From: Aminipila luticellarii | GTDB lineage: Bacteria > Bacillota > Clostridia > Peptostreptococcales > Anaerovoracaceae | Direction: 5' to 3' | NCBI RefSeq assembly: GCF_004103735.1 | Contig: NZ_CP035281.1 | Span: 1,860,001 to 1,924,000 of the forward strand | Length of the DNA stretch: 64,000 nt | Shown here: positions 23,560-33,187 of the stretch, piece by piece | Numbering within the stretch: position 1 is the first letter of the stretch | Layout: each line of letters starts with the position of its first letter | Position numbers and translations under genes: made by a program | The notes under the pieces: generated by a model | What the model was told of the DNA's origin: nothing | The model's input: only the letters and a program-made list of their open reading frames with translations | Database searches by the model: none

Positions 23560-25278
23560 TTACATTTTTTCCGGTGCCTGAATTCCAAGCAGATACAGTC
23601 CATTCTTAAGCGTATTCTTCGCCGCGATGACAAGAGCCAGCTTGGCTAATTTCTCTGCTTCGTCATCTACCAAGATATACTCGTCGTGATAGAATCGGTT
23701 AAAGCTCTGCGCAATATCCACAATATGTCTTGTCACAACGGAAGGTTCATACTTATCTCCTGCCTCTGCAATGACCTGCGGGAACTGATAGATCAGTTTT
23801 GCCAGATCGTAGGCGCTGTCTGAAAGGACATACGCCATATCCAGTACAGACACCTGCTTTGCCTTTTCAACAACCGCATCTCCTGCTTTTCTAAGGACGC
23901 TTGCTGCTCTTGCATGGGTATACTGAACGTATGGTCCGGTCTCACCCTCAAAATTTAGAACCTTATCCCATGAGAAAACATAGTCCTTAATTCGGTTGTT
24001 GGACAGCTCCTGGAACATAACTGCACCAATGCCTACCATCTTTGCCGTCTCGTCAATATTATCCGTCGCTACATTCTTTTCTTTAATGATTTCTTTGGTC
24101 TGGTCAACCGCTCTGTTCAAAACTTCTTCAAGGAATACGACTCTTCCGTGTCTGGTGGACATGGTTCCTTCTTCCAGACTTACCAGACCAAATGGAATGT
24201 GAACGCAGTCCTTCGCCCATTCACAGCCCATCAGTTCAACGATCTTGAACCACTGCTGGAAATGGAGATTCTGCTGAGATGCCACAATATATAAATTCTT
24301 GTAGAAATTGTAATGTTCCTTTCGATATACCGCAGCCGCAATATCTCTTGTGATATATAATGTCGAGCCGTCTTTCTTTGTGATGAGAGCCGGTGACATT
24401 CCATATTTTTCAAGGTCTACAATCTGTGCTCCCTCAGATTCGATCAATAGGTTCTTCTCTTTCAGCCAGTCAACAATTCTGTCCATCTTATCGGAATAAA
24501 AACTTTCTCCCGCATAAGAGTCAAAGGATATGCCGAGCATATCGTAAACACGGTGAAACTCTTTTAAGCTCTCGTCTCTGAACCACTGCCATAATTCCAC
24601 CTCTTCCGGTGAGCCGTTCTCCAGTTTGGCAAATGCAGCTCTGGCATCATCATCCAAGCTCGGATCGTTCTCCACTTCCTCATGGAACTTTGTGTAATAC
24701 CCCAGTAAGGTTTTAATCGGCGATTGTATAACATCCTCTTTGTTTCCCCATTTTCGATAGGCGACAATCATTTTACCGAACTGCGTTCCATAGTCCCCTA
24801 AATGGTTGATTCGAACCGTGTCATATCCAAGGAAATCATAGATTTTATAAATGGAATTTCCGATAACCGTACTTCGGATATGTCCGATATGGAACGGCTT
24901 GGCGATATTAGGTGAGGAAAATTCTACGATGACCGTCTTATCTTTTCCCAGAGTGCTTCTGCCGTAATTATCTCCTTCCTTTACTGCTTCCTTTACCACG
25001 TCCTCCATAAAGCCTTTTCGGGAAAGGAACAGGTTCACATACGCATTGACCGGTTCTACTTTTTCAAATGCCTCTTCGCCCGCAAGCTTTCCTGCAATGT
25101 CTTTTGCGATTAAAGGCGGTGCCTTTCTAAGAGTCTTTGCTAATTTAAAACATGGGAAAGCATAATCCCCCATTTTCGTATCCGTAGGGATCTCTATCAT
25201 GGACATAATTTCTTCAACGGTAAGCCCCTCTACCGCTTCACAGATTATTTCTGCGATCTTTTTCTTATAATTTATCAT
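23560..25278 (-). CDS. argS: Arginyl-tRNA synthetase
   Basis: 572 residues, class I synthetase that charges tRNA-Arg. The N-terminal additional domain holds KMGDYAFPCFKLAKTLRKAP. The HIGH motif is PFHIGHIRSTVIGNSI, and the KMSKS position reads MSTRHG, as usual for ArgRS. The C-terminal anticodon-binding helical domain (GPYVQYTHARAASVLRKAG, PSVVTRHIVDIAQSFNRFYH) is complete and ends in LLGIQAPEKM. GGAGGAG precedes the ATG. It is 3 nt after the DUF523 gene. Confidence 0.97.
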   Translation of the reverse strand: MINYKKKIAEIICEAVEGLTVEEIMSMIEIPTDTKMGDYAFPCFKLAKTLRKAPPLIAKDIAGKLAGEEAFEKVEPVNAYVNLFLSRKGFMEDVVKEAVKEGDNYGRSTLGKDKTVIVEFSSPNIAKPFHIGHIRSTVIGNSIYKIYDFLGYDTVRINHLGDYGTQFGKMIVAYRKWGNKEDVIQSPIKTLLGYYTKFHEEVENDPSLDDDARAAFAKLENGSPEEVELWQWFRDESLKEFHRVYDMLGISFDSYAGESFYSDKMDRIVDWLKEKNLLIESEGAQIVDLEKYGMSPALITKKDGSTLYITRDIAAAVYRKEHYNFYKNLYIVASQQNLHFQQWFKIVELMGCEWAKDCVHIPFGLVSLEEGTMSTRHGRVVFLEEVLNRAVDQTKEIIKEKNVATDNIDETAKMVGIGAVMFQELSNNRIKDYVFSWDKVLNFEGETGPYVQYTHARAASVLRKAGDAVVEKAKQVSVLDMAYVLSDSAYDLAKLIYQFPQVIAEAGDKYEPSVVTRHIVDIAQSFNRFYHDEYILVDDEAEKLAKLALVIAAKNTLKNGLYLLGIQAPEKM

Positions 25279-25281
25279 TTT

Positions 25282-25725
25282 TTACTCCTCCAGATTTATT
25301 TCTAATTCACTTATGACCTTTAGCCCTTTTTCTTTTAAATATGCCGCCAAAAATCCATCTCCCTCCGTTACCTGATGTGAAAATGTTCCGTCATAAATCT
25401 TCCCATTTCCGCAGGAAGGGCTTTTGGCTTTTAGGATGGCGCCTTCTATTTCTTCGCCCAGTTCCCGGGCTTTCAGGCAGCTGGCCTGCCAAACTGCTTC
25501 GCAGCCTCGCCGAAAGGCTTCCGTAACGTCCAGACCTTTGCAGTTCACAGCTCTGCCGTCTATAATCTCTACCGGCGGCCTTGGAGTCGCCAGGCCTCCT
25601 TCTACCTCGGGACAAACTGAAATGTAATGATGCCTCTTTGAAAATGCTACGACCCAGTCTGTCAAGTTATTTCCGCCGTTATATTTGCAATTCTCTCCCA
25701 GTAAGCATCCACTTATTATATACAT
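25282..25725 (-). CDS. DUF523 family protein
   Basis: 147 residues, full length for the family. Cysteine motifs are SGCLLGENCKYNGG at the N-terminus, SVCPEVEGGLATPRPPVEI mid-protein and AILKAKSPSCGNGKIYDGTF. The conserved cysteines suggest metal or cluster binding, but the function is unknown. It lies between mutS2 and argS with gaps of 33 and 3 nt, so it is co-transcribed with argS. Confidence 0.9.
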   Translation of the reverse strand: MYIISGCLLGENCKYNGGNNLTDWVVAFSKRHHYISVCPEVEGGLATPRPPVEIIDGRAVNCKGLDVTEAFRRGCEAVWQASCLKARELGEEIEGAILKAKSPSCGNGKIYDGTFSHQVTEGDGFLAAYLKEKGLKVISELEINLEE

Positions 25726-25758
25726 ATCCTTGCTCCTTCTTACTGCTTGAAATAATGG

Positions 25759-28134
25759 TCACTTTAGGGTGACTACCGTCACTCCGTCACCGCCTTCATT
25801 GAAAGCTCCTTTTCTAAAGGACTCCACATGCTTATGTTTTTTAAACATATCCTGCAGTCCCCCTCGTAGAATGCCCTCTCCCCGGCCGTGTATGACGGTT
25901 ACTTCTTTCAGTCCTGCCATATAAGCATCATCCAGATATTTATCCACATCCATCAGGGCATCTTCCAGATTTCGCCCCCGGACATTAATGGATAGTGAAA
26001 TATTCTGAGCTTTTGATTGATACAGGCTTCCATATTTCGTCTTTCCTATCGGAATCTTTTTCTTTTTCGCACCGTCATGAATCAGCATTAAATTCTTTAC
26101 GTTGACATTGGCTTTCAGCATGCCTATCTGCACCAGCAAATCGCCCTTGTCGTCCGGCAGGGAAAGGATCTCTCCATTCTGCCCCAGAGTCAGGATCTTG
26201 ACCCTGTCCCCGATTTTTAACTGATCAATGGTAACCGGATTGTAATTTTCCGGAACCTGTATGGTTTCCCGGTATCGGCTGTCCGCTTCCTTGATCCGCC
26301 GCTTGCTTTCAGAAAGCCGGGCATGCCGCTCGGTCATGGAATCCATCTTGTCGATATCTTTCAGCTGCTTCTGGGTCTCTTCTGCCACTTCTTTCGCAGC
26401 TTTCAGAATATCTCTTGCTTCTTCCCTTGCTTTCGTAAGAATTTTTTCCTTTTGTTCTTCTAATTTTTTAAGTCTTTTATCCAGCTCTTCCTTCTGCCGC
26501 TTCATTTCCAGGTTTATATAAATGGCTTCATCTCTTTCGGACTCTGCTTTTTTCTTATCCTCTTCAATGGAACTTATAACATTTTCAAACTGGATGTCCT
26601 TTGTATCCAGTAAGGTTCTCGCCTTTTCTATGATTCTTTCCGGAAGACCCAGTTTTTCCGATATCTCAAAAGCATTGGACTTTCCTGGTATGCCAATGGT
26701 CAATTTGTAAGTAGGACTCAAGGTCTCCACATTAAATTCCATGGAAGCATTCTGTACACCGGTCGTTTCGATGGCGTATTTTTTCAGCTCTGTATAATGG
26801 GTGGTGGCGATGGTATGCGCTCCCTTTTTATATAAATCGTCCAGTACCGCAATGGCTAAGGCTGCTCCCTCCGTAGGGTCTGTTCCAGCCCCCAGTTCGT
26901 CTACCAGTACCAGGGTATTCTGGTCGGCACCGGCAACAATATCTACAATATTATTCATATGGGACGAAAAGGTACTCAAACTTTGTTCAATGCTCTGTTC
27001 GTCGCCTATATCCGCATAAATCTTTTCAAATACGGGCATTACGGTGCCCGATCCGGCGGGAATATGCAGGCCGCTCTGAGTCATCATCGCGAGTAAACCT
27101 ACGGTTTTCAATGTAACCGTCTTTCCTCCCGTATTGGGTCCTGTGATGATCAGCGTATCGTAATCCTTTCCCAGAGAAACGTTGATGGGTACTACCTTTT
27201 TCGCATTCAGCAGAGGATGTCTTCCCTTCTTTATGTCAAGAATACCCTCCTGACTGACTTGAGCATCGGTTCCCTGATACTGTACACTTAATCTGCCTTT
27301 AGCAAAGATAAAATCCAATTTTACCAGTAAGCTCTGGTTATTCAGCAGTTCATGGAAATGTTCCGCCACATTTGCCGAAAGCTCTGCCAGAATTCGCTGG
27401 ATTTCCTTTTTTTCCGCCAGCTCCAGTTCCCGAAGCTCGTTGTTCAGGGTAACGATTACCTGAGGCTCTATGAATAAGGTGGCGCCGGTTGCGGACTGAT
27501 CGTGAACAATGCCCGGAAACCGGTTCTTATGCTCCTGCTTCACCGGAATCACATATCTGCCCTGCCTCATGGTTACAATGGCGTCCTGCAGGAGCACCTT
27601 GTTATCAGCGGAGGTCAGTATATGATTCAGCTTTACCTTCACCGCTTCGTTCTGCCTCATAATATTTCTTCGTATTTGTTTCAGCTCCGGACTGGCATTA
27701 TCCGACATCTCATCTTCCGATATTATACACCGATCAATGTTTTCTTCCAATCCCTTCTGAACAGAAAGAACGTCGGACATTTCATGAATAATGGGAAGCC
27801 TTGGCAAGTCGGTCTTTAAAAAGGTTACAACATTTCGAGCCACATGGAGATTATAAAGAACCTCCAGCAGCTGCTTCATGGTCAGCGTACCGCCTTTTCG
27901 CGCCAAATGAAGGCTGTTTTCAATGTCATAAAAGCTGCCCAAGGGCAATGCTCCTTTACGCACAATAACGGAAACCGCTTCCGTGGTTTCCGCTAATAGT
28001 TCTTCAATTAAGCACACATCAACTAAAGGCCTTAACTCGGAAATAATTTTTTTCGTCATTTCCGAGGCAGCCTCCGCTTTCAGCTTCTCAATTATTTTAT
28101 TATATTCAAGTACTCTGTATGTTTTTTCATTCAT
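25759..28134 (-). CDS. mutS2: Endonuclease MutS2
   Basis: 791 residues. The MutS-type ATPase has Walker A GPNTGGKTVTLKTVGL and Walker B LVLVDELGAGTDPTEGAAL. A long coiled-coil follows (KKAESERDEAIYINLEMKRQ and onward). The C-terminal Smr nuclease domain includes SLYQSKAQNISLSINVRGRN, DDAYMAGLKEVTVIHGRGEG and HVESFRKGAFNEGGDGVTVV. MutS2 acts on branched DNA or on collided ribosomes rather than in mismatch repair. It starts 6 nt after zapA. Confidence 0.96.
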   Translation of the reverse strand: MNEKTYRVLEYNKIIEKLKAEAASEMTKKIISELRPLVDVCLIEELLAETTEAVSVIVRKGALPLGSFYDIENSLHLARKGGTLTMKQLLEVLYNLHVARNVVTFLKTDLPRLPIIHEMSDVLSVQKGLEENIDRCIISEDEMSDNASPELKQIRRNIMRQNEAVKVKLNHILTSADNKVLLQDAIVTMRQGRYVIPVKQEHKNRFPGIVHDQSATGATLFIEPQVIVTLNNELRELELAEKKEIQRILAELSANVAEHFHELLNNQSLLVKLDFIFAKGRLSVQYQGTDAQVSQEGILDIKKGRHPLLNAKKVVPINVSLGKDYDTLIITGPNTGGKTVTLKTVGLLAMMTQSGLHIPAGSGTVMPVFEKIYADIGDEQSIEQSLSTFSSHMNNIVDIVAGADQNTLVLVDELGAGTDPTEGAALAIAVLDDLYKKGAHTIATTHYTELKKYAIETTGVQNASMEFNVETLSPTYKLTIGIPGKSNAFEISEKLGLPERIIEKARTLLDTKDIQFENVISSIEEDKKKAESERDEAIYINLEMKRQKEELDKRLKKLEEQKEKILTKAREEARDILKAAKEVAEETQKQLKDIDKMDSMTERHARLSESKRRIKEADSRYRETIQVPENYNPVTIDQLKIGDRVKILTLGQNGEILSLPDDKGDLLVQIGMLKANVNVKNLMLIHDGAKKKKIPIGKTKYGSLYQSKAQNISLSINVRGRNLEDALMDVDKYLDDAYMAGLKEVTVIHGRGEGILRGGLQDMFKKHKHVESFRKGAFNEGGDGVTVVTLK

Positions 28135-28140
28135 CGGTTT

Positions 28141-28731
28141 TTATTCCATCTTCTTTTTATAGCGATCAAGTTCTCCCTTTAACTGAATATTTTCCATCTG
28201 AATATCAAAGAAACTGCTTTCCAAATCCTTGTATTTCGCTTCCAGCTCATTCACCATATCACTGGAGGATTCCATGAGCTGTACTTCGGCTTTAGCGGAA
28301 TCTTCTTTTAGTTTCTTTATCTCCGCATCCTTTTCTTCCATAAGCTGCTGCAGATCTGTCAGCTGATTTTCAAAGCTGTCTTTTAATTCTGATTTTTGAT
28401 TATTTAGCTCTTTGATTTCTTCCTGCTGTTGTATATGGCTCTTTTTCGCCTCTTCCCAGAGCTGAACATAATGCTCCGTATCTTTTTCAGCCTGAGCATT
28501 GGTTACTTCTAAGTGTTGAAATCTTTCCAGCGCACTAAAATAGTCATCCGCTATATTTACCGCAGAAAGCACCGCTATGGAGGATAATGGACCGGAATTT
28601 AATGCCTGCGAGATTTCCTTCATCTTAACGTCGACATAGTCCGCAACCTTTATAATGTGCTCTCTGGCTTTACTTCCCATAATCGTATATTCCTGACCAA
28701 AAATCTTTACGGTTACTTTATTATTATCCAT
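28141..28731 (-). CDS. zapA: Cell division protein ZapA with long coiled-coil tail
   Basis: 196 residues. The first 75 residues are the ZapA domain: VTVKIFGQEYTIMGSKAREH and IIKVADYVDVKMKEISQALN, then IAVLSAVNIADDYFSALERF. The rest is an unbroken coiled-coil rich in E, K, Q and L, so the protein is roughly twice the length of typical ZapA (85-110 residues). ZapA binds FtsZ filaments and stabilises the division ring. It precedes mutS2, as in many Firmicutes, and has GGGGGAAAG before the ATG. Confidence 0.88.
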   Translation of the reverse strand: MDNNKVTVKIFGQEYTIMGSKAREHIIKVADYVDVKMKEISQALNSGPLSSIAVLSAVNIADDYFSALERFQHLEVTNAQAEKDTEHYVQLWEEAKKSHIQQQEEIKELNNQKSELKDSFENQLTDLQQLMEEKDAEIKKLKEDSAKAEVQLMESSSDMVNELEAKYKDLESSFFDIQMENIQLKGELDRYKKKME

Positions 28732-28756
28732 TTTTCTTTCCCCCTTGCAACCACAA

Positions 28757-31186
28757 CTACATGTCTCTCAGTACAGCATCCAGTTCATTTTTCAGCGCTT
28801 CTAATACCTTGTTGTGAACCTTCGCCACATCATCATCCGTCAAAGTCATTTCTTCCGAACGGTAGGTCAGATTAAATGCGGCACTCTTCTTTCCTTCCGC
28901 CACTTGTTTGCCTCTATATACGTCAAACAGTTCGACCTTTTCCAAAATTTTTCCGCCGTTAGCTTTGATGATTTCTCTGATTTTTCCTACCGGAACCGCT
29001 TCGTCCACAAGGAGAGCAATGTCTCTTGATGTAGAAGGATATTTTGGCAGCGGCTTATAAACGACTTCCCGATCCGATTTGCTCAGTACATTGTCGAAGA
29101 ATAGCTCACAAACATAGCAGCGGGCTGCAATGCCATATTTCTCTGTAACATCCGGATGAACCTCGCCCATGATTCCCAGTTCCATATCCTCCAGTACTAT
29201 TCTTGCACATCTGCCCGGATGGTATACACCATACTCGCTCTCCCGCTCAAAGGCCACGTCGGTTATTCCAAGTACGTTTAAAAGCTCTGTGACCATACCT
29301 TTCAGCGTATAGAAGGATTCATCCCGGCCGTATAGCCCGATACACATGGAATCCGATTCTTCCGGAAGCTGATGCGGGTCTGACAAGTTGGCCATAAAGG
29401 TATTGCCCAATTCAAAGGCTCTTACCGCTTCTATATTTCTTCTGTAGTTGGTCCCCAGTACTTCCATCATATTTGGAGTCAGTATGGTACGCATAACAGA
29501 GGTTTCTTCTCCCAAAGGATTCAACAGTCTGACAAAGCTTCTTTCCCACGAGTCCTCGTCGATTCTCACATTGTCCACGCTCTTCGGGCTGCAGAAGGAA
29601 TACGTCTGAACCTCATTGGCTCCCAGTGCGCACATGGTGTCTCTGGCCAGATCCTTTAATGTTCTTGCTTTGGATTTGCAAGCTTCCGTATCGCTCTTTG
29701 GCAGGGTGGTCGGAAGCTTATCATAACCATACATTCTCGCGATTTCTTCTACGTAATCCTCTTCAATTTCTAAGTCCTGACGAATTGTCGGCGGGGTAAC
29801 GGTCAGAATGTTTCCTTCTCCCGCCACTTTCATCTCAAGTCTTTCAAGAAATTCTTCCATGACTTCCCGGCTAAGCTTTATGCCCAGCACCTTATTGATG
29901 CGGTCTACTCTCACATCTAAAGTTTTAGCTCTTTCAACCGCAGGATACACATCCACGCTGCCCTTGCATACCGTTCCGGCTCCCAGAAGTTCAATCAGCC
30001 TGCACACTCTGTCCGCTGCCGCTTCACAGAGATTCGGATCGATCCCCTTCTCAAATCGAGCGGAAGCTTCCGTACGAAGCCCCAGCTTTTTTGAAGTTGC
30101 CCGAACACTGTCGCCGCTAAAATTGGCAGATTCTATCATAATCGTAGCAGTATCCGGTTCGATTTCGGAGTTCATTCCTCCCATGACACCGGCAATAGCA
30201 ACTGCTTTTTTGCCATCCTTAATGAGCAGCATATCCCTCGTAAGCTTTCGTTCTGTTCCGTCCAGCGTTGTGAAAAGTTCTCCTTCTTCCGCCGTATCGA
30301 CTACGATCCGGTTCTCTTCCACTCTTCGGATGTCGAAAGCATGTAAAGGCTGGCCGTACTCCAGCATAACAAAGTTTGTAATATCAACAATGTTATTGAT
30401 CGGCCTCATGCCGGCTGCAATCAATCTCTTTTGAAGCCACCAGGGAGACTGCTCTATTTTTACATCTGTTACAATTCTTGCCACATATCTCTTACATAGT
30501 TCCGGCCTTTTCACCTCAACACGGATATGTTCTTCGGCGTTTCCCTTTTCGTTGGTACAAACCGTATCCGGATAGCACAGCTTTTCTTTAAAAGTAGCCG
30601 CCGCTTCTCTGGCCATACCAATCATGGACAGGCAGTCCGGGCGGTTCGGCGTAATTTCAAAGTCCACTACAGCCATTTTCAGGCCCAAGGCTTCTGTAAG
30701 CTCCTGCCCGATGGGATATTCTTCACCAAGAATCCAGATTCCTTCTTTATGAGCCACCGGAATCACCTTATCTCCCAATCCAAGCTCTGCCGCCGAGCAA
30801 AGCATTCCAAAGGATTCAACCCCTCGAAGCTTTCCCTTCGTGATCTTTACTCCGCCTTCCTGCTTCGGCTGTCCGTGAATCGGTCCGGGTATCGTGCTCC
30901 CGTGAAGAGCTACCGGAACACAGGCTCCCTCAAATACATTAGCCGCTCCGGTAACGATCTGAACGGGGCCTTCCTGTCCTGCATCCACCTGACAAACAAC
31001 CAGCTTATCCGCGTCGGGATGTTTCTCGATCTTTAAGATCTTTCCCACGACAACTTTGTCGGTGTTTTCACCGAAATATTCAACAGTCTCAAGGTTTGAG
31101 CCTGACATAATCATTTTATCGCAGAATTCATCTACGCTTACATTTACATCTGTATAATCTTTTAGCCACTCTACTGGAACTAACAT
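28757..31186 (-). CDS. pheT: Phenylalanyl-tRNA synthetase beta subunit
   Basis: 809 residues, full length. Domains in order: a tRNA-binding OB fold at residues 40-150 (VGKILKIEKHPDADKLVVCQ), B3/B4 editing region (CKRYVARIVTDVKIEQSPWW), B5 (RVDRINKVLGIKLSREVMEE), the catalytic-like core, and a C-terminal ferredoxin-like anticodon-binding domain (PKYPSTSRDIALLVDEAVPV). It forms the alpha2-beta2 enzyme with PheS, whose gene ends 11 nt upstream. AGGAGGT precedes the ATG. Confidence 0.97.
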   Translation of the reverse strand: MLVPVEWLKDYTDVNVSVDEFCDKMIMSGSNLETVEYFGENTDKVVVGKILKIEKHPDADKLVVCQVDAGQEGPVQIVTGAANVFEGACVPVALHGSTIPGPIHGQPKQEGGVKITKGKLRGVESFGMLCSAAELGLGDKVIPVAHKEGIWILGEEYPIGQELTEALGLKMAVVDFEITPNRPDCLSMIGMAREAAATFKEKLCYPDTVCTNEKGNAEEHIRVEVKRPELCKRYVARIVTDVKIEQSPWWLQKRLIAAGMRPINNIVDITNFVMLEYGQPLHAFDIRRVEENRIVVDTAEEGELFTTLDGTERKLTRDMLLIKDGKKAVAIAGVMGGMNSEIEPDTATIMIESANFSGDSVRATSKKLGLRTEASARFEKGIDPNLCEAAADRVCRLIELLGAGTVCKGSVDVYPAVERAKTLDVRVDRINKVLGIKLSREVMEEFLERLEMKVAGEGNILTVTPPTIRQDLEIEEDYVEEIARMYGYDKLPTTLPKSDTEACKSKARTLKDLARDTMCALGANEVQTYSFCSPKSVDNVRIDEDSWERSFVRLLNPLGEETSVMRTILTPNMMEVLGTNYRRNIEAVRAFELGNTFMANLSDPHQLPEESDSMCIGLYGRDESFYTLKGMVTELLNVLGITDVAFERESEYGVYHPGRCARIVLEDMELGIMGEVHPDVTEKYGIAARCYVCELFFDNVLSKSDREVVYKPLPKYPSTSRDIALLVDEAVPVGKIREIIKANGGKILEKVELFDVYRGKQVAEGKKSAAFNLTYRSEEMTLTDDDVAKVHNKVLEALKNELDAVLRDM

Positions 31187-31197
31187 GGCGGTACCTC

Positions 31198-32220
31198 CTA
31201 TTTGAACTGGTTGATGAATCTCATATCATTTTCATAGAAATTTCGGATGTCATCAACTCCATATTTAAGCATTGCAATTCTTTCCACACCCATGCCAAAG
31301 GCAAAACCGGTATACTTTTCCGTATCAATCTTGCCGACTTTCAGCACATTTGGATGTACCATGCCACATCCCAAAATTTCGATCCAGCCGCTTCCTTTGC
31401 AGACATTGCAGCCTTTACCGCCGCATTTGAAACAGGAAACATCCATTTCCGCACTGGGCTCCGTAAACGGGAAATGGTGCGGTCTGAATTTTGTCTTTGA
31501 GTCCGAACCAAACAACTGTTTTGCAAAGCTGTCCAGAGTTCCTTTTAAGTCCGCCATGGTGATTCCCTCATCTACTACAAGGCCTTCTACCTGATGGAAC
31601 ATCGGCGAATGGGTTGCATCCGGCGTATCACAGCGGAAACATCTTCCCGGAGAAATAATCTTAATCGGGGGTTTCTGCTTCATCAGCGTTCTGGCCTGTA
31701 CCGGCGACGTCTGGGTTCGGAGCAATATATCTTCTGAAATATAGAAAGTATCGGAAAAATCTCTGGCTGGGTGATTCGGTCCTGCATTGAGGGCATCAAA
31801 GTTATTGAATACCGTTTCCACCTCGGGGCCTTCCGCAATGGAAAATCCCATGGACATGAACACTCTTGATATTTCTTCTATGGTAATCGTCAGCGGATGT
31901 TTGACTCCCAGCTCATATTTCACACCGGGTTCCGTTACGTCGATGGTTTCCAGCTTGAACTTTTCCTGTTTTGCTGCTTCCTTGACCATCGCAAATTTTT
32001 CCTCCAGCAGTCCTTCTATCTCTGCTCTCACGCTGTTTGCTGCTGCTCCAAGGCTCTTTCTCTCTTCCGGGGCAAGTTTTCCCATGGATTTAAGAATGTC
32101 AGTCAATTCACCTTTCTTTCCAAGAATCTTCACTCTGATTTCTTCTGTTTCAACTTGTGAGGAAGCCTTTTTTATCTGATCTTTGGCTTCCTGCAAAATC
32201 CTACTTAATTGAGTCTGCAT
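31198..32220 (-). CDS. pheS: Phenylalanyl-tRNA synthetase alpha subunit
   Basis: 340 residues, class II catalytic subunit. An N-terminal coiled-coil arm (residues 1-85) is followed by motif 2-like HSPMFHQVEGLVVDEGITM and motif 3 FGMGVERIAMLKYGVDDIR. A cysteine-rich insert CFKCGGKGCNVCKGSGW suggests zinc binding and is seen in many Firmicutes PheS. AGAGAGGA precedes the ATG. Only about 50 nt separate it from the upstream methylase gene, so a T-box leader is absent. Confidence 0.97.
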   Translation of the reverse strand: MQTQLSRILQEAKDQIKKASSQVETEEIRVKILGKKGELTDILKSMGKLAPEERKSLGAAANSVRAEIEGLLEEKFAMVKEAAKQEKFKLETIDVTEPGVKYELGVKHPLTITIEEISRVFMSMGFSIAEGPEVETVFNNFDALNAGPNHPARDFSDTFYISEDILLRTQTSPVQARTLMKQKPPIKIISPGRCFRCDTPDATHSPMFHQVEGLVVDEGITMADLKGTLDSFAKQLFGSDSKTKFRPHHFPFTEPSAEMDVSCFKCGGKGCNVCKGSGWIEILGCGMVHPNVLKVGKIDTEKYTGFAFGMGVERIAMLKYGVDDIRNFYENDMRFINQFK

Positions 32221-32270
32221 TTTATAATCCTCTCTATATCTTAAAATTTATATCATTCGCTCTGTCTCTC

Positions 32271-33089
32271 TCATCCGTGCCGCATTGCTTCATACATGAG
32301 TATAGCCGCTGCCACCGACGCATTTAACGATTCGATAGATCCGGACATAGGAATCTTGACTACCTCATCGGAATGTTTCTTAAACACTTCACAAATGCCG
32401 TTTCCCTCATTTCCTATCACAAGGCCTATATGGTTCTTTAAGTCTGTTTCGTAGTAATATTTATCCGTTTCAAAGCCTGTGCTCACCACCCGCTTGCCAT
32501 GCTTTTTTAAGAGCTGAATCGTCTGCTCCGGTGAATCCGAAAACAGTAGGGGCATTCTGAAAAGAGAACCTGTACAAGCCCGCACGACTTTAGGGGAAAA
32601 AATATCCACGGTGCCCTTTAAAATGATAATGCCGGCATATCCTGCCGCATCAGCCGTTCGTATCATAGTGCCTGCATTTCCCGGATCCTGCAGCCGGTCT
32701 AAAACCAAAATATTACCGTTCCCCTGTCTCTCTGCCTCAAAGAAGCTGTCCTCTGCCACAGAATTTTTTTGAACGATTCCCATGACACCTTGAGAATTTT
32801 CAGTTTTTGCACAGCTTGCAAACAGCTGCTCCTCAAAAATCAGAATGTTTTCCTCTCCTGCTTTTCCAAGCTCCGCCGCATAACGCTCGCAAAGTCCTGT
32901 TATTTCGGCTCGCCTGCCTGCCGTTTCATCCAGGATCAGAAAATCCGGTACGATGTTATTTTTTAAGGCTTCTTCTATCAAGTTAGGGCCTTCGATGATG
33001 TACCGCCCCCATTTTTCTCTGTATTTTCGGCTTTCAAGCTGCAAGCACATTTTATATATTTTATTTTCATGGGAAGTAATTTTTTTCAT
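32271..33089 (-). CDS. SpoU/TrmH-family RNA 2'-O-methyltransferase
   Basis: 272 residues. An N-terminal RNA-binding substrate domain (KYREKWGRYIIEGPNLIEEA) is followed by the SPOUT knot fold with its three motifs: LDRLQDPGNAGTMIRTADAA, GLVIGNEGNGICEVF and IPMSGSIESLNASVAAAILM. Such enzymes methylate ribose 2'-OH groups in rRNA or tRNA using SAM. The exact site cannot be told from sequence. It lies upstream of pheS in the same direction and has a weak ribosome site (GGTGATTT). Confidence 0.93.
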   Translation of the reverse strand: MKKITSHENKIYKMCLQLESRKYREKWGRYIIEGPNLIEEALKNNIVPDFLILDETAGRRAEITGLCERYAAELGKAGEENILIFEEQLFASCAKTENSQGVMGIVQKNSVAEDSFFEAERQGNGNILVLDRLQDPGNAGTMIRTADAAGYAGIIILKGTVDIFSPKVVRACTGSLFRMPLLFSDSPEQTIQLLKKHGKRVVSTGFETDKYYYETDLKNHIGLVIGNEGNGICEVFKKHSDEVVKIPMSGSIESLNASVAAAILMYEAMRHG

Positions 33090-33106
33090 AAATCACCAGT
33101 CAACCT

Positions 33107-33140
33107 ATTCTGTCCGCCGTGCTACAGCGCCGGACAGAAT
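33107..33140 (-). other. Strong hairpin in the leader of the RNA methylase gene
   Basis: Arms ATTCTGTCCG and CGGACAGAAT pair perfectly around a 14-nt loop, 18 nt upstream of the SpoU-family start codon. No T-tract follows on either strand, so it is not a terminator; it could be a leader structure. Confidence 0.4.
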
Positions 33141-33148
33141 ATTAAAAG

Positions 33149-33177
33149 AAAAAGCCGGTTATGGTACCGGCTTTTTT
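33149..33177 (-). terminator. Intrinsic terminator after ftsZ
   Basis: AAAAAGCCGG and CCGGCTTTTT arms with an 8-nt loop; on the minus strand the stem ends in a short T-run, 11 nt after the ftsZ stop. It marks the end of the dcw transcript. Confidence 0.85.
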
Positions 33178-33187
33178 GTTAAATATT

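Noticed and set aside
32221-32270. T-box leader upstream of pheS
   Set aside because: Only 50 nt separate pheS from the upstream gene, and no T-box motif is present.
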